From: Micromonospora sp. WMMA1947
GTDB taxonomy: Bacteria; Actinomycetota; Actinomycetes; Mycobacteriales; Micromonosporaceae
Length of the DNA stretch: 64,000 bases
Direction: 5' to 3'
Assembly (NCBI RefSeq): GCF_027497355.1
Contig: NZ_CP114909.1
Span: 3,801,001-3,865,000, forward strand
The notes under the pieces were generated by a model, which was not told the DNA's origin, did no database searches, and saw nothing but the letters and a program-made list of their open reading frames with translations. Positions within the stretch are counted from its first letter, which is position 1, and each line of letters opens with the position of its first letter. A program made the position numbers and the translations under genes. Positions 41,897 through 49,968 of the stretch are shown piece by piece.

Positions 41897-41914
41897 TCAG
41901 CGGTCGGCGGGCAT
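41897..41914 (-). other. Five-codon upstream ORF (MPADR) in the MFS leader
   Basis: On the minus strand a GGGAGG site lies six bases before ATG-CCC-GCC-GAC-CGC-TGA. It ends 83 bases before the exporter start. Size and placement would allow ribosome-mediated control, but this is only pattern-based. Confidence 0.3.
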
Positions 41915-41991
41915 GGTGGGACCTCCCGGGTCCGTGTCGTGGCGCGAGGATCGCGTGGCCGGAGGGCGGCCGGAAGTCCGGAGTAAGCTAT

Positions 41992-42058
41992 CCGGAGGGG
42001 TGGCTCCGGTCAGTAACCGGAGGCGTGCCTCCATTAACCTAGCGGAGGGGTGCCTCCG
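41992..42058. promoter_or_regulatory. Three TetR operators at exact 25-bp spacing
   Basis: Palindromes of form CGGAGGSGTGSCTCCG begin at 41993, 42018 and 42043 (full sites 41992-42009, 42017-42032, 42043-42058). A minus-strand promoter for the MFS gene (TGACCG, 16 bp, TAGCTT) would straddle the first. They lie between divergent MFS and TetR genes, so cooperative repression is likely. Confidence 0.75.
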
Positions 42059-42087
42059 GTTGCAAGGCGGAAGGGGTGACGCGCCTC

Positions 42088-42681
42088 ATGGCCGACGCCG
42101 ACGTGCCCGGTGAGGTCTTCTCCCGCCGCCCGAAACGGGCCGACGCCCGCCGCAACTACGACGCGCTGATCGCCGCCGCCCGCGAGGTCTTCGGCGAGCA
42201 CGGCGCGGGCGCGTCGCTGGAGGAGATCGCCCGCCGGGCCGGTGTGGGCATCGGCACGCTCTACCGCAACTTCCCGCAGCGGCGGGACCTGTTCGAGGCG
42301 GTCTACGTCGAGGAGGTGCGCGCGCTCAGCGTCTCCGCCGCCGACCTGGCCGACGAGCCGCCGTGGGACGCCCTGGTCGGCTGGCTGCACCGGTTCGTCG
42401 CCTACGTGGCCACCAAGCGGGCGCTGGCCGAGGAGCTGGTGCACGACTCCGAGGTGTTCCGCAGCTGCCGCACCGAGATCTACGCGACCGGTGAGCCGCT
42501 GCTGCGCCGCGCCCAGGAGGCCGGGGCGGCCCGGCCGGACGCCGGATTCGACGACGTGATCCGGCTGATCAGCGGGCTGGCCGCGTACCAGTTCCCGGAC
42601 CCGGCCCAGCGCGACCGCGTGCTGGCCATCGCGCTGGACGGCCTGCGCCCACCAGCCGGTGCGGGATCGCCCCGGGTCTAG
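42088..42681 (+). CDS. TetR family repressor of the divergent MFS exporter
   Basis: The 197-residue protein has an N-terminal TetR DNA-binding domain (about 15-65: RRNYDALIAAAREVFGEHGAG; IARRAGVGIGTLYRNFPQRRDLF, in part) and a C-terminal domain resembling the SbtR/TetR_C_33-like group (AYVATKRALAEELVHDSEVF). ATG 42088 gives the typical start; GTG 42076 is in frame but lies within the ribosome site GGAAGGGG. Adjacent triple palindromes and the divergent exporter point to ligand-responsive control of efflux and of itself. Confidence 0.88.
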   Translation: MADADVPGEVFSRRPKRADARRNYDALIAAAREVFGEHGAGASLEEIARRAGVGIGTLYRNFPQRRDLFEAVYVEEVRALSVSAADLADEPPWDALVGWLHRFVAYVATKRALAEELVHDSEVFRSCRTEIYATGEPLLRRAQEAGAARPDAGFDDVIRLISGLAAYQFPDPAQRDRVLAIALDGLRPPAGAGSPRV

Positions 42682-42772
42682 CCGAGGCCGAAGATGCCCG
42701 CTCGGAAGGTCCCATCGGGATGATCCCGCGTGGCGCAGGCCGCCGCTGGTGCGATCCGATAGCATCCTGAGT

Positions 42773-43084
42773 GTGACCGGACCGGTGAGCAAGAAGTCGT
42801 TCTCGCTGCCTGCGGATGTCGCGGAGCGTTTGGAACGCGAGCCGAACGCCAGCGCCTACGTCGTCGACGCCGTGCGGGCGCGGATGCGCGCCGAGGACCT
42901 CGATGCCGAGTTGGCCCGGCGCGGGATGACCGTTTCCGCGCAGGGGCGTGCACGTGCCCGGGCGCAGCGCGCGCAGGTGGAGCAGGAGTGGTCGCCCGGT
43001 CGCCGCCAGGCTCTGCGAGAGCGTTCGCGCCGGGCGGCACGGGAGATGGTCGGCGAGACCGACCGTCAGGCACCGGCGGCATGA
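42773..43084 (+). CDS. VapB-like antitoxin (ribbon-helix-helix)
   Basis: The 103-residue protein begins VTGPVSKKSFSLPADVAERLE, where SFSLPADVAERL and the following SAYVVDAVRARM fit a ribbon-helix-helix DNA-binding unit. The C-terminal half is long, charged and helical, suited to wrapping a toxin. A TAGCAT -10 (42760-42765) ends seven bases before GTG 42773, so the mRNA is probably leaderless. Its TGA overlaps the toxin ATG. The order antitoxin-toxin with overlap and a PIN-domain partner supports the call. Confidence 0.75.
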   Translation: MTGPVSKKSFSLPADVAERLEREPNASAYVVDAVRARMRAEDLDAELARRGMTVSAQGRARARAQRAQVEQEWSPGRRQALRERSRRAAREMVGETDRQAPAA

Positions 43085-43482
43085 CCACTGAGGAACCGCC
43101 GGTCCGCCTGGTGCTGGACCGGTCGGCGTTGGTCGGCTACGTGGCCGGTTCGATGCATGTGGCCGAGCCGCTGCACGAGGTCGCGCACGACGGCGTGCGC
43201 TTCGGCGTGCCAGCGGTCGTCGTGGCCGAGGCCTTGGCGGTGATCGACGAACCGGGCGACCGCGCGGTGCTGCACCGGCTGTTGGCGCGTCCCGCCTGCG
43301 CTGTTCTGCCGACCTGGGGCGAGGACTGGCAGGAGTTGGCCTACTGGCGCAGGATCACCGGCCGGGTCGATCTCGCGGCGGCGGTGATGGCCGTTCTCGA
43401 CCACGACGCTAGTGTGCTGACCAGCGAGGGTAAGGCATACGGCGACGGGGGAGACCTTCCCGTCATCGCCTTTCCCGGCTGA
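43081..43482 (+). CDS. VapC-like PIN-domain toxin
   Basis: The 133-residue protein has the acidic residues of a PIN ribonuclease: Asp13 in LVLDRSALV, Glu50 in VVVAEALAV, Asp97 in GRVDLAAAVMAV, and Asp107/Asp109 in LDHDASVLTSE. PIN toxins cleave tRNA or rRNA when freed from the antitoxin. The ATG overlaps the upstream stop (ATGA). The divergence from canonical VapC is notable: the usual first motif DTSAL reads DRSAL. Target RNA is unknown. Confidence 0.78.
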   Translation: MTTEEPPVRLVLDRSALVGYVAGSMHVAEPLHEVAHDGVRFGVPAVVVAEALAVIDEPGDRAVLHRLLARPACAVLPTWGEDWQELAYWRRITGRVDLAAAVMAVLDHDASVLTSEGKAYGDGGDLPVIAFPG

Positions 43483-43493
43483 CCGGAGGCGCC

Positions 43494-43525
43494 GGCCGGC
43501 GGCCCCTGAGCGAGAACCGCCGGCC
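43494..43525. terminator. Hairpin between vapC-like and phoX-like genes
   Basis: A 9-bp stem (GGCCGGCGG, 43494-43502, with CCGCCGGCC, 43517-43525) and 14-base loop lies between convergent genes. Confidence 0.55.
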
Positions 43526-43538
43526 GCTCGCAGTCCCG

Positions 43539-44951
43539 TCAGCGGTGCCCGTTGCCCGGCCGCCCCCACGGTCCGGTGATCGCGAACACGTACCCCGGCG
43601 ACTGGATGTTGGCGAACAACGTCTTCCCGTCCGCGCTGAACGTCGGCCCGGTGAACTCGCTGTCGTTCAGTTCGTTGCGCGCCAGCGGGTACGCCTTGCC
43701 CTGCTCGCTGACGCCGACCAGGTGCGACACGCCCTCGCCGTCCTCGGCCAGGATCACCCCGCCGTACGGCGAGACGGTGATGTTGTCCGGCCCGTCGTAG
43801 TTGCCGTGGTCGGCCTCCGGGTCGGTGTTCACCCCGAAGATGGTCTTCAGCGTCACGGTCTGCCGGCGCGGGTCGTAGAACCACACCTGGCCGTCGTGCT
43901 CGTGCGCGCTGCCGTCGTCGAGCCGGGCGTAGCTGGCCACGAAGTACGCGCCGCCGTCGCCCCACCAGGCGCCCTCCAGCTTGCGGCTGCGGGTAACCTC
44001 GGCGTCGGTGAACTGCTTGCGGACCGACACGGTCCGGGCGTCGCGGTCGGGCACCTCGATCCACTCCACCCGGTAGCGGGTGCCCGGCGTGGTGGCCTCG
44101 GACAGGTCGGCCACGTGGTCGTCGCCGCGCAGGCAGCGCATCGCGGCGAGGCTGCCTGCGGTGCCGCCGTCGGGTCGCTGGGCGAGCGCCCGCAGCGCGC
44201 CCTTGCCGGCCCGGAAGCCGGGCGGCGGCGTCCACCGGAAGTACAGGCCGTTGGGCCCGCTCGCGTCCTCGGTCAGGTAGATCGAATGGGTGTACGGGTC
44301 GACAGCCACCGCCTCGTGGGAGTACCGCCCGAGGAACGTCAGCGGCACCGGGCCGGTGTTCGCGGAGCGGTCGTGCGGGTCGACCTCGAAGACGTACCCG
44401 TGATCCTTCAGATACCGCCCACCGGCCCGCTGCTCGGTTTCCTCGCAGGTCAGCCACGTGCCCCACGGGGTGATGCCACCGGCGCAGTTGTTGTGCGTGC
44501 CGGCCACGCTCACGTACTCGCGCAGCCGCCGCCCGTGCCGGTCCACCTCGATCGTGGTGGTGCCGCCGCGGGCGCCCGGGTCGTAGGTGAGGCCGGCCAG
44601 CGCCGGCACCGGGTACGGCTCGTCGCCGCCGATCTCGTGGTTGTTCACCAGCACCGAGCCGTGCGGGCCGCGGAAGCAGCCGGTGCCGTCGGCGTCGCTC
44701 GGGGTGGGCTGCCCGGACTCCAGCAGCGTCGCGCCGGCCTGCGCGACGACCGTGTACGAGAAGCCCGGCGGCAGCGCCAGCAGACCGGCCGGGTCCGGCA
44801 CCAGGTCGCCGTAGCCGACGGCGGGGCGGCACGCGGGCCGGGCCGCGGCCGGTCCGGCGATCGCCTCCAGGCTGCCGGTCACCACGATGCCGAGTCCGCC
44901 GGCCGCGCCGCCGCGCAGCAAGGCCCGCCGGGAGAGAGGTGAGGAGGTCAC
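43539..44951 (-). CDS. Tat-exported PhoX-like phosphatase (DUF839)
   Basis: The 470-residue protein begins with a twin-arginine signal (SSPLSRRALLRGGAAGG) and is then a beta-propeller of the PhoX/DUF839 family. Recognisable repeats include GFSYTVVAQAG, FRGPHGSVLVNNHEIGG, THNNCAGGITPWGTWLTCEE and YDGPDNITVSPYGGVILAED. PhoX enzymes are calcium/iron-dependent alkaline phosphatases; whether this branch is active is not certain. GTG 44951 was chosen because AGGAAGG precedes it and the twin-arginine region then starts at residue 8. No Pho box was recognised. Confidence 0.85.
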   Translation of the reverse strand: MTSSPLSRRALLRGGAAGGLGIVVTGSLEAIAGPAAARPACRPAVGYGDLVPDPAGLLALPPGFSYTVVAQAGATLLESGQPTPSDADGTGCFRGPHGSVLVNNHEIGGDEPYPVPALAGLTYDPGARGGTTTIEVDRHGRRLREYVSVAGTHNNCAGGITPWGTWLTCEETEQRAGGRYLKDHGYVFEVDPHDRSANTGPVPLTFLGRYSHEAVAVDPYTHSIYLTEDASGPNGLYFRWTPPPGFRAGKGALRALAQRPDGGTAGSLAAMRCLRGDDHVADLSEATTPGTRYRVEWIEVPDRDARTVSVRKQFTDAEVTRSRKLEGAWWGDGGAYFVASYARLDDGSAHEHDGQVWFYDPRRQTVTLKTIFGVNTDPEADHGNYDGPDNITVSPYGGVILAEDGEGVSHLVGVSEQGKAYPLARNELNDSEFTGPTFSADGKTLFANIQSPGYVFAITGPWGRPGNGHR

Positions 44952-45135
44952 GTCGTCGCCTTCCTGTGCGCACGATTGCCTGGGGGAAGGCAAGCGGGGC
45001 CGGGGGAACGGCAAGCGGCCGGGCCGCTCGCAGCCGGGTGAACAGCTGACGAATCCCGCGTGCCGAGCGCCTCGTGCCGGTGCGGCGCGGGTCCGTTAGG
45101 GTTCCCCTCGATCGCAAAACGTCGGAGGGCGGACG

Positions 45136-47652
45136 GTGGGCAGACTCGCTTCGGCGTACCGGCAGGCGGTCGATCGGCATCGACGGGCGGTGCGCCACTG
45201 GGAGGCGGCCCGGCGGCTGCTCGGCGCCGCCGGGCCGGCGCCGGTCGGCAGCCCGGAGCTGGTCGCGCGGCTGGCCCGCCTCGGCGGTGAGCTGGCCGCC
45301 GCGGTGCCCGGCACCGCCCGCGTCGCGACTCACCCCGTTCCGGTACGCCTCGGCGCGGCGACCACAGTCGACGGCGCGTTCCCGGTGCTCGTGCCGGTGG
45401 GGGCGGGCGCGCACCTGGCTATCGACGCGGACGCCCGCGACCCGCGCGTCGGCGAGCTGCTGCGGGCGGTGGTGGTACGGCTGCTGACCGCCGCACCGGC
45501 CGGCGCGATCCGGGTCGCCGGCATCGACCAGGCGGCCTTCGGCGCAGCGTTCCTGCCGCTGCGTCCGCTGCACGACGCCGGGGTGCTCGCCGCGACTGCG
45601 ACCACCGAGGCGGAGACGACGGCGCTGCTCGAGCTGGCCGAGCGCCACGCGCGTACCGCCCAGCGATCCGCGCCGGAGGACCGCGAGCTGCTGGTGGTGG
45701 TCGCCGCGTCCGCGCCCCCGCCCCGGGAGCTGGCCCGGCTCGCCGCGCTCACCCACGCCGGCCCGGCCGCTGCGGTCTGCGTGCTGCTGGCCGGCCACCC
45801 GCCCGCCGGGCCGTCCGCCGCGCCGCCGCTGGGCGCCACCACCCAGCTGCGCCTCACCGAGCGGTACACGCTCGTCGGGGACCCGCCCGGCCGTCCGTTC
45901 AGCGCCGACGGCAGCGGGCTGGCCGCACCGGTGGTCCTCGACGGCGACCCCTCGCACGCCACGGTGACCGCGCTGGCCCGCCGGTACGCCGAGACCGCCG
46001 GTCAGGACGGCGTCACGTTCGCCGACCTGCTGCCCGCGCAGCGGTGGGCCGGGTCCGCCGCCTCCGGGCTGCGTACCGTGCTCGGCCGGGCCGGACGCCG
46101 GCCGCTGAGCGTGGCGTTCGACGACGCCACCCCGCACTGGCTGGTCGGCGGGCGGACCGGCGCCGGCAAGACGGTCCTGCTGCTCGACGTGCTCTACGGG
46201 CTGGCGGCCCGCTACTCCCCGGCCGAGCTGAGGCTGATGCTGCTCGACTTCAAGGAGGGCGTCAGCTTCACCGAGTTCGTGCCCACCGACCGCGACCCCA
46301 CCTGGCTGCCGCACGCCGACGCGGTCGGCATCGAGTCCGACCGCGAGTACGGCGTGGCGGTGCTGCGCGAGCTGCGCGCCGAACTGGGCCGCCGCGCCGA
46401 CCTGCTGAAGCGGCACGGGGTCAGCCGGCTGGCGGACCTGCCGCCGAACGCCCGGCCGCCCCGGATCGTCACCGTCGTCGACGAGTTCCACGTGCTGTTC
46501 GCCGGCAACGACGCGCTGGCCCGGCAGGCCGTCGACCTGATCGAGGAGCTGGCCCGCAAGGGTCGCTCGTACGGCCTGCACCTGGTGCTGGCGAGCCAGA
46601 GCACCACCGGCATCGAGGCGCTCTACGGCCGGGCCGAGGCCATCTTCGGGCAGTTCCCGCTGCGGATCGCGCTACCCGGCGGCGACGCCGTGCTGGACCC
46701 GCGCAACGACGCCGCACGCGGGCTCACCGTCGGCACCGCCGTGGTGAACACCGGCGCGGGCGCGCCCGGCTCGGACGTGGAGGTGCGGTTCCCCGACGCG
46801 CACGCCGCCTCGGCCGACCTCGCCGCGCTGCGCCACGAGCTGCACGCGGCCCGTCCGGCCGGGTCGCGCCCGCCTGCCGTCTTCCGGGGACACGAGACGC
46901 CCCGGCTCACCGACGACAGCGCCTGGACCGCGCTGACACCCGGCGCCGACACGCCGTACGCACTCGTCGGCCGCGTGGTCGACGTGGCCGGCAGTCCGGC
47001 CGGGTTCGCGCTCGACGCCAGTCCGGGCCGGCACCTCGCCGTGGTCGGCACCGCCGCGGCCGGCGCGGACGTGCTCCGGTCGGCCGCCCTGTCGCTGGCC
47101 CGCCAGCACGCACCCGGCACCGCCCGGTTCCTGTTCGCCCCGCTGGCGCCGGGCACCACGGAGGCCGCCGACGACCTGGCCATGACGCTGGCCGCAGCCG
47201 GGCATCCGGTCCGGCGCCTCGACGCCGACGCGCTGCGCGCCCAGCTCGCCGAGGCCGCCGCCGGCGACAGCCCGGCGTCCGGGCGCACCTACCTGGTGGT
47301 GTTCGGCATGGACGCCGCCGCCACGACGCTGGCCGCCTCCGACCCGGCGACGTTCCGCTCCGGGTACGACGACCTGCGCGCCGTGCTGCGCCAGGGGCCC
47401 GCGCGCGGCACGCACGTGCTCGGCTGGTGGCGCGGGCTGCGCCGCCTCGCCGACGACCTCGGCGGCAGCGGGCACCGCGACGACGTGACCGGCCTGGTCG
47501 CGCTCAACGTTCCCGCCGCCGACCTGGGCCTGCACCTCGGCGTGCACGACCTCGCGTACGCGCCGCGCGACGGCCGCGCCCTCCTGGTCGACCGGCACGA
47601 GCACCGCACCGCGCTGATCGTGCCGTTCGCCGCCGGGGGAGATATCACGTGA
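45136..47652 (+). CDS. FtsK/SpoIIIE (EccC-like) ATPase with one active and one degenerate motor
   Basis: The 838-residue protein has a helical N-terminal region (about 1-60), a regulatory-looking alpha/beta part, and an FtsK/SpoIIIE motor with Walker A G339-R-T-G-A-G-K-T346 and Walker B VTVVDE (D449-E450), followed by LHLVLASQST. A second motor-like domain near 630-790 has a ruined Walker A (GTAAAGAD, 638-645, no Lys) and a Walker B relic YLVVFGMDAA. No membrane helix is obvious. The tandem active/inactive design recalls EccC of type VII secretion, not chromosomal FtsK. The GTG follows GGAGGGCGG and a TAGGGT box (45097-45102). Function inferred as secretion or translocation. Confidence 0.8.
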   Translation: MGRLASAYRQAVDRHRRAVRHWEAARRLLGAAGPAPVGSPELVARLARLGGELAAAVPGTARVATHPVPVRLGAATTVDGAFPVLVPVGAGAHLAIDADARDPRVGELLRAVVVRLLTAAPAGAIRVAGIDQAAFGAAFLPLRPLHDAGVLAATATTEAETTALLELAERHARTAQRSAPEDRELLVVVAASAPPPRELARLAALTHAGPAAAVCVLLAGHPPAGPSAAPPLGATTQLRLTERYTLVGDPPGRPFSADGSGLAAPVVLDGDPSHATVTALARRYAETAGQDGVTFADLLPAQRWAGSAASGLRTVLGRAGRRPLSVAFDDATPHWLVGGRTGAGKTVLLLDVLYGLAARYSPAELRLMLLDFKEGVSFTEFVPTDRDPTWLPHADAVGIESDREYGVAVLRELRAELGRRADLLKRHGVSRLADLPPNARPPRIVTVVDEFHVLFAGNDALARQAVDLIEELARKGRSYGLHLVLASQSTTGIEALYGRAEAIFGQFPLRIALPGGDAVLDPRNDAARGLTVGTAVVNTGAGAPGSDVEVRFPDAHAASADLAALRHELHAARPAGSRPPAVFRGHETPRLTDDSAWTALTPGADTPYALVGRVVDVAGSPAGFALDASPGRHLAVVGTAAAGADVLRSAALSLARQHAPGTARFLFAPLAPGTTEAADDLAMTLAAAGHPVRRLDADALRAQLAEAAAGDSPASGRTYLVVFGMDAAATTLAASDPATFRSGYDDLRAVLRQGPARGTHVLGWWRGLRRLADDLGGSGHRDDVTGLVALNVPAADLGLHLGVHDLAYAPRDGRALLVDRHEHRTALIVPFAAGGDIT

Positions 47653-47714
47653 GCGCGAGGAGTGAGCCGGGTTTGCGAGCCCCGCAGTCGCGAACGGAAG
47701 ACGGCCCAGCATGA
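47649..47714 (+). repeat. 22-codon bridging mini-ORF inside a palindromic repeat
   Basis: GTG 47649 overlaps the FtsK-like stop (GTGA) and its own TGA overlaps the next gene's ATG (ATGA). The 21-residue product reads VSARSEPGLRAPQSRTEDG and two more residues. The DNA contains the dyad GTTTGCGA..TCGCGAAC. It resembles a repeat found at gene junctions in Micromonospora, and looks like a translation-coupling linker. Confidence 0.5.
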
Positions 47715-48490
47715 GCGGATTCGACGAGTACGCGGCGCTGCTGCGGGAGCTGTCGACCCGGCAGCGCGGCGGTGAGCGGGAGATCGCCGCCGAGGCGGAG
47801 CGCCGCCGCGGCCTCCAGTCCGCCGTCGACACGCTCGGGCAGCGCCTCGCCGCCCAGGGGCAGCACCTGGACCGGCTCGGGCAGGCGATCGGCGTGCCGA
47901 TGACGTCGGTCCCGGCGGAGGCGCCGGCACCGGCGAGGGCGGCCGGCGGGGGAGCGCCGGGTTCCGCGCCCGGACCGGGGGACGGGGTGACCGGCGGCGC
48001 AGCCGACGCGCCGGGGCGGCCGGATGTCGGGGCGTACCCCTCGGGGGGTGTGCCGGCCCCGCGGGCGGGTGACCCGGCGGCGGAGCTGGCGGCGGCGGGG
48101 CGGCTCGCCGAGGAGGCCGACGGGTACGGGCAGCAGGCCGACGCGCTGGCCCGCACGCCGGTGCTGCTGCCCACCTGGTCGGCGCCGGCGCGGGCGGTGG
48201 TGGTGTACGCGGGCTGCGCGCTCGCGGGCTCGCTGCTGATGCTGATCGCGATTGTGGGTTCGTCGCTGCCGGTGACCGGGCTGGACCTGGTGGCGGCGCT
48301 GTCCTGCGCGGGGGTGCCGCTGCTGTCCTTCGTGGCCGGTCAGGTGGTGCTGGCCCGCTGGGGCCGCCCGGTGGTGGAGGGCGACGCCCCGCCGGCCGGC
48401 CGGTACGTGCCGCTCGGTTTCGTGATCTGCGCGCTGGTCTCCCCGTCCTTCTTCTGCCTCTACCTCCTCCTGTTCCGCCTCCTGCGCTGA
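47711..48490 (+). CDS. Coiled-coil/two-plus-helix membrane protein of the FtsK-like locus
   Basis: The 259-residue protein has an N-terminal coiled-coil part (SGFDEYAALLRELSTRQRGG; AAEAERRRGLQSAVDTLGQRL, about 1-60), a Pro/Gly/Ala-rich linker (about 75-120), and a C-terminal half with about four hydrophobic segments (AVVVYAGCALAGSLLMLIAI; LVAALSCAGVPLLSFVAG; LGFVICALVSPSFFCLYLLLF). No named family is recognised. The cytoplasmic coil could dock the ATPase encoded just upstream. The ATG overlaps the bridging mini-ORF stop. Membrane anchoring of the locus is inferred. Confidence 0.7.
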   Translation: MSGFDEYAALLRELSTRQRGGEREIAAEAERRRGLQSAVDTLGQRLAAQGQHLDRLGQAIGVPMTSVPAEAPAPARAAGGGAPGSAPGPGDGVTGGAADAPGRPDVGAYPSGGVPAPRAGDPAAELAAAGRLAEEADGYGQQADALARTPVLLPTWSAPARAVVVYAGCALAGSLLMLIAIVGSSLPVTGLDLVAALSCAGVPLLSFVAGQVVLARWGRPVVEGDAPPAGRYVPLGFVICALVSPSFFCLYLLLFRLLR

Positions 48491-48665
48491 CGCCCTGCCC
48501 GCCCGCCCCGCCCTCACCCCACCCGCCCGCTCCGTCGATCATGGAGTTTCGGCCCCTGCGGTGCGGTATTTGTGGCTTTCGGGCGGGCGGAAAGTACAAG
48601 ATCGCGAGGACGGTGGGGCGGGGTGGGGCGGTAGGCTCGCGGGGTCGGTGAGCTGGGGAGGGCGT
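48491..48665. other. Intergenic region with repeat-like word and promoter
   Basis: Contains TCGATCATG (about 48535-48545), shared with the repeat after trpA, and a -10-like TAGGCT (48632-48637) about 29 bases before the next GTG. No gene is evident. Confidence 0.4.
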
Positions 48666-48929
48666 GTGAGCGCGGCGGAGATCATCGCGAGGCTGGCGGC
48701 GGCGGCTCAGAAGCTCGACGAGGCCAAGGCGCGCACCGCGGCGGCGGCGCAGGACGCGGCCGAGGCGCGGGCGCTGGTGGCGGGCGCGCTGGAGGGGGCC
48801 ACGGCAGGGCCGCTGATCGGGGTCATCGACTCGTACCGGCAGGCGCTGGCGCAGGCCGCGCAGGGCGGGGAGCCGGCCCGGCAGCACGTACGGGAGACCA
48901 TCGCGAAGGTCCAGGCGCTGGGCAACTGA
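48666..48929 (+). CDS. Small helical protein (DUF6244-like)
   Basis: The 87-residue protein is almost wholly helical by composition: VSAAEIIARLAAAAQKLDEAK, then ARTAAAAQDAAEARALVAGAL, a break at GATAGPLIG, and SYRQALAQAAQGG with a last helix ending TIAKVQALGN. It matches a family seen in Micromonosporaceae (DUF6244). It is similar in size and helix-turn-helix layout to WXG100 secretion substrates, but lacks the WxG motif. Its own promoter and GGGGAGGG site precede GTG 48666. It could be a partner or substrate of the upstream ATPase; inferred only. Confidence 0.7.
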   Translation: MSAAEIIARLAAAAQKLDEAKARTAAAAQDAAEARALVAGALEGATAGPLIGVIDSYRQALAQAAQGGEPARQHVRETIAKVQALGN

Positions 48930-49096
48930 GCCCGGTCCGGCATGCCGGTTTGCGCGCAGGGCGCGACAAGGGTTACCGCCGCGTAACTTTTCATTGACGT
49001 GTGTGAAATCGGACACGCATCATCGTGTCCACGATCGATCGGATCCCACCCGTCCCCCCGGGCCCGCCCGGGTGCCTCCCCCCGGAGGTGCAGCCC

Positions 49097-49900
49097 ATGC
49101 TGCTCCGAACGATCCTGGCCGCCACCACCGTCGCCGCCACCGTCCTGCTCGTCCCGGCCGCCGCCCAGGCCGCCGCCGAACCCGCCGCGCCGCCGGCCAC
49201 GGCCACCGTCGCCACCGCCGCGCAACGGGCCGCCGCCGCGGCCGCCGACCCGGTGATCGTGGTCGGTGGCCTGAGTGGAATCTCCATCGCGTACGAGCCG
49301 ATCGCCGCCCGGCTGCGCGCCGACGGCTACCGCGTCTCGATCTTCCAGTTGCCGAACCTCGGTCTCGGCGACATCCGCGAGTCCGCCCGCGCGTTGTCGT
49401 CCTACGTGGACGGGGTGCGCGCCACCACCGGAGCGGCCCGGGTCGACCTGGTCGGCCACTCGGAGGGCGGCCTGGTCAGCCGCTGGTACGTCAAGTACCT
49501 CGGCGGCGCGGCGACCGTCGACCAGTACGTCAGCCTGGGCAGCCCGCAGTACGGCACCTACGTCGCGAACCTGGTCGCCGTCCTCGGGCTCGGCAGCTGC
49601 GCCGGGGTGATCGCCTGCCAGCAGATGACCATCGGGTCGAGCTTCCTCGCCGACCTCAACGCCGGGGACGACACCCCCGGCCCGGTGCGCTGGGCCACCG
49701 TACGCACCTGGCAGGACGAACTGGTCCGGCCGGTGGACAACGCCGTGCTCGCCGACGGCGCCACGAACATCCTGGTGCAGGCGTGGTGCCCGCTGCGGGT
49801 CGTCGGCCACCTCGGGCTGGTGCTGGACGGCACCACGTACACGGCGGTGCGTCAGGTGCTCTCCGGCGCCGCGATCCAGCCGAACTGCTTCGCGGTCTGA
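49097..49900 (+). CDS. Secreted alpha/beta-hydrolase lipase (EstA/LipA class 2-like)
   Basis: The 267-residue protein has a Sec signal peptide (LLRTILAATTVAATVLLVPAA with cleavage near AQA-AA). The catalytic serine is Ser122 in GHSEGG. Segments RWATVRTWQDELVRPVDN and VVGHLGLVLD provide the likely Asp and His. The order and the SLGSPQYGTYVANL region match small actinobacterial lipases of the EstA/LipA type. ATG 49097 is preferred to upstream ATG 49025 because GGAGG sits eight bases before it and it begins a normal signal peptide. Two cysteine pairs are probable. Confidence 0.87.
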   Translation: MLLRTILAATTVAATVLLVPAAAQAAAEPAAPPATATVATAAQRAAAAAADPVIVVGGLSGISIAYEPIAARLRADGYRVSIFQLPNLGLGDIRESARALSSYVDGVRATTGAARVDLVGHSEGGLVSRWYVKYLGGAATVDQYVSLGSPQYGTYVANLVAVLGLGSCAGVIACQQMTIGSSFLADLNAGDDTPGPVRWATVRTWQDELVRPVDNAVLADGATNILVQAWCPLRVVGHLGLVLDGTTYTAVRQVLSGAAIQPNCFAV

Positions 49901-49968
49901 GCCACCCGCCCGGGCCCGCCGCCGCGCGGGCCGGGCACGTCCGGCCGGGCCGTCGCGCGTGCCGTCGG

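Noticed and set aside
42659..42772. N-terminal extension of the antitoxin from 42659
   Set aside because: It would cover the promoter and gives an Arg-rich nonconserved leader; GTG 42773 matches the -10 spacing.
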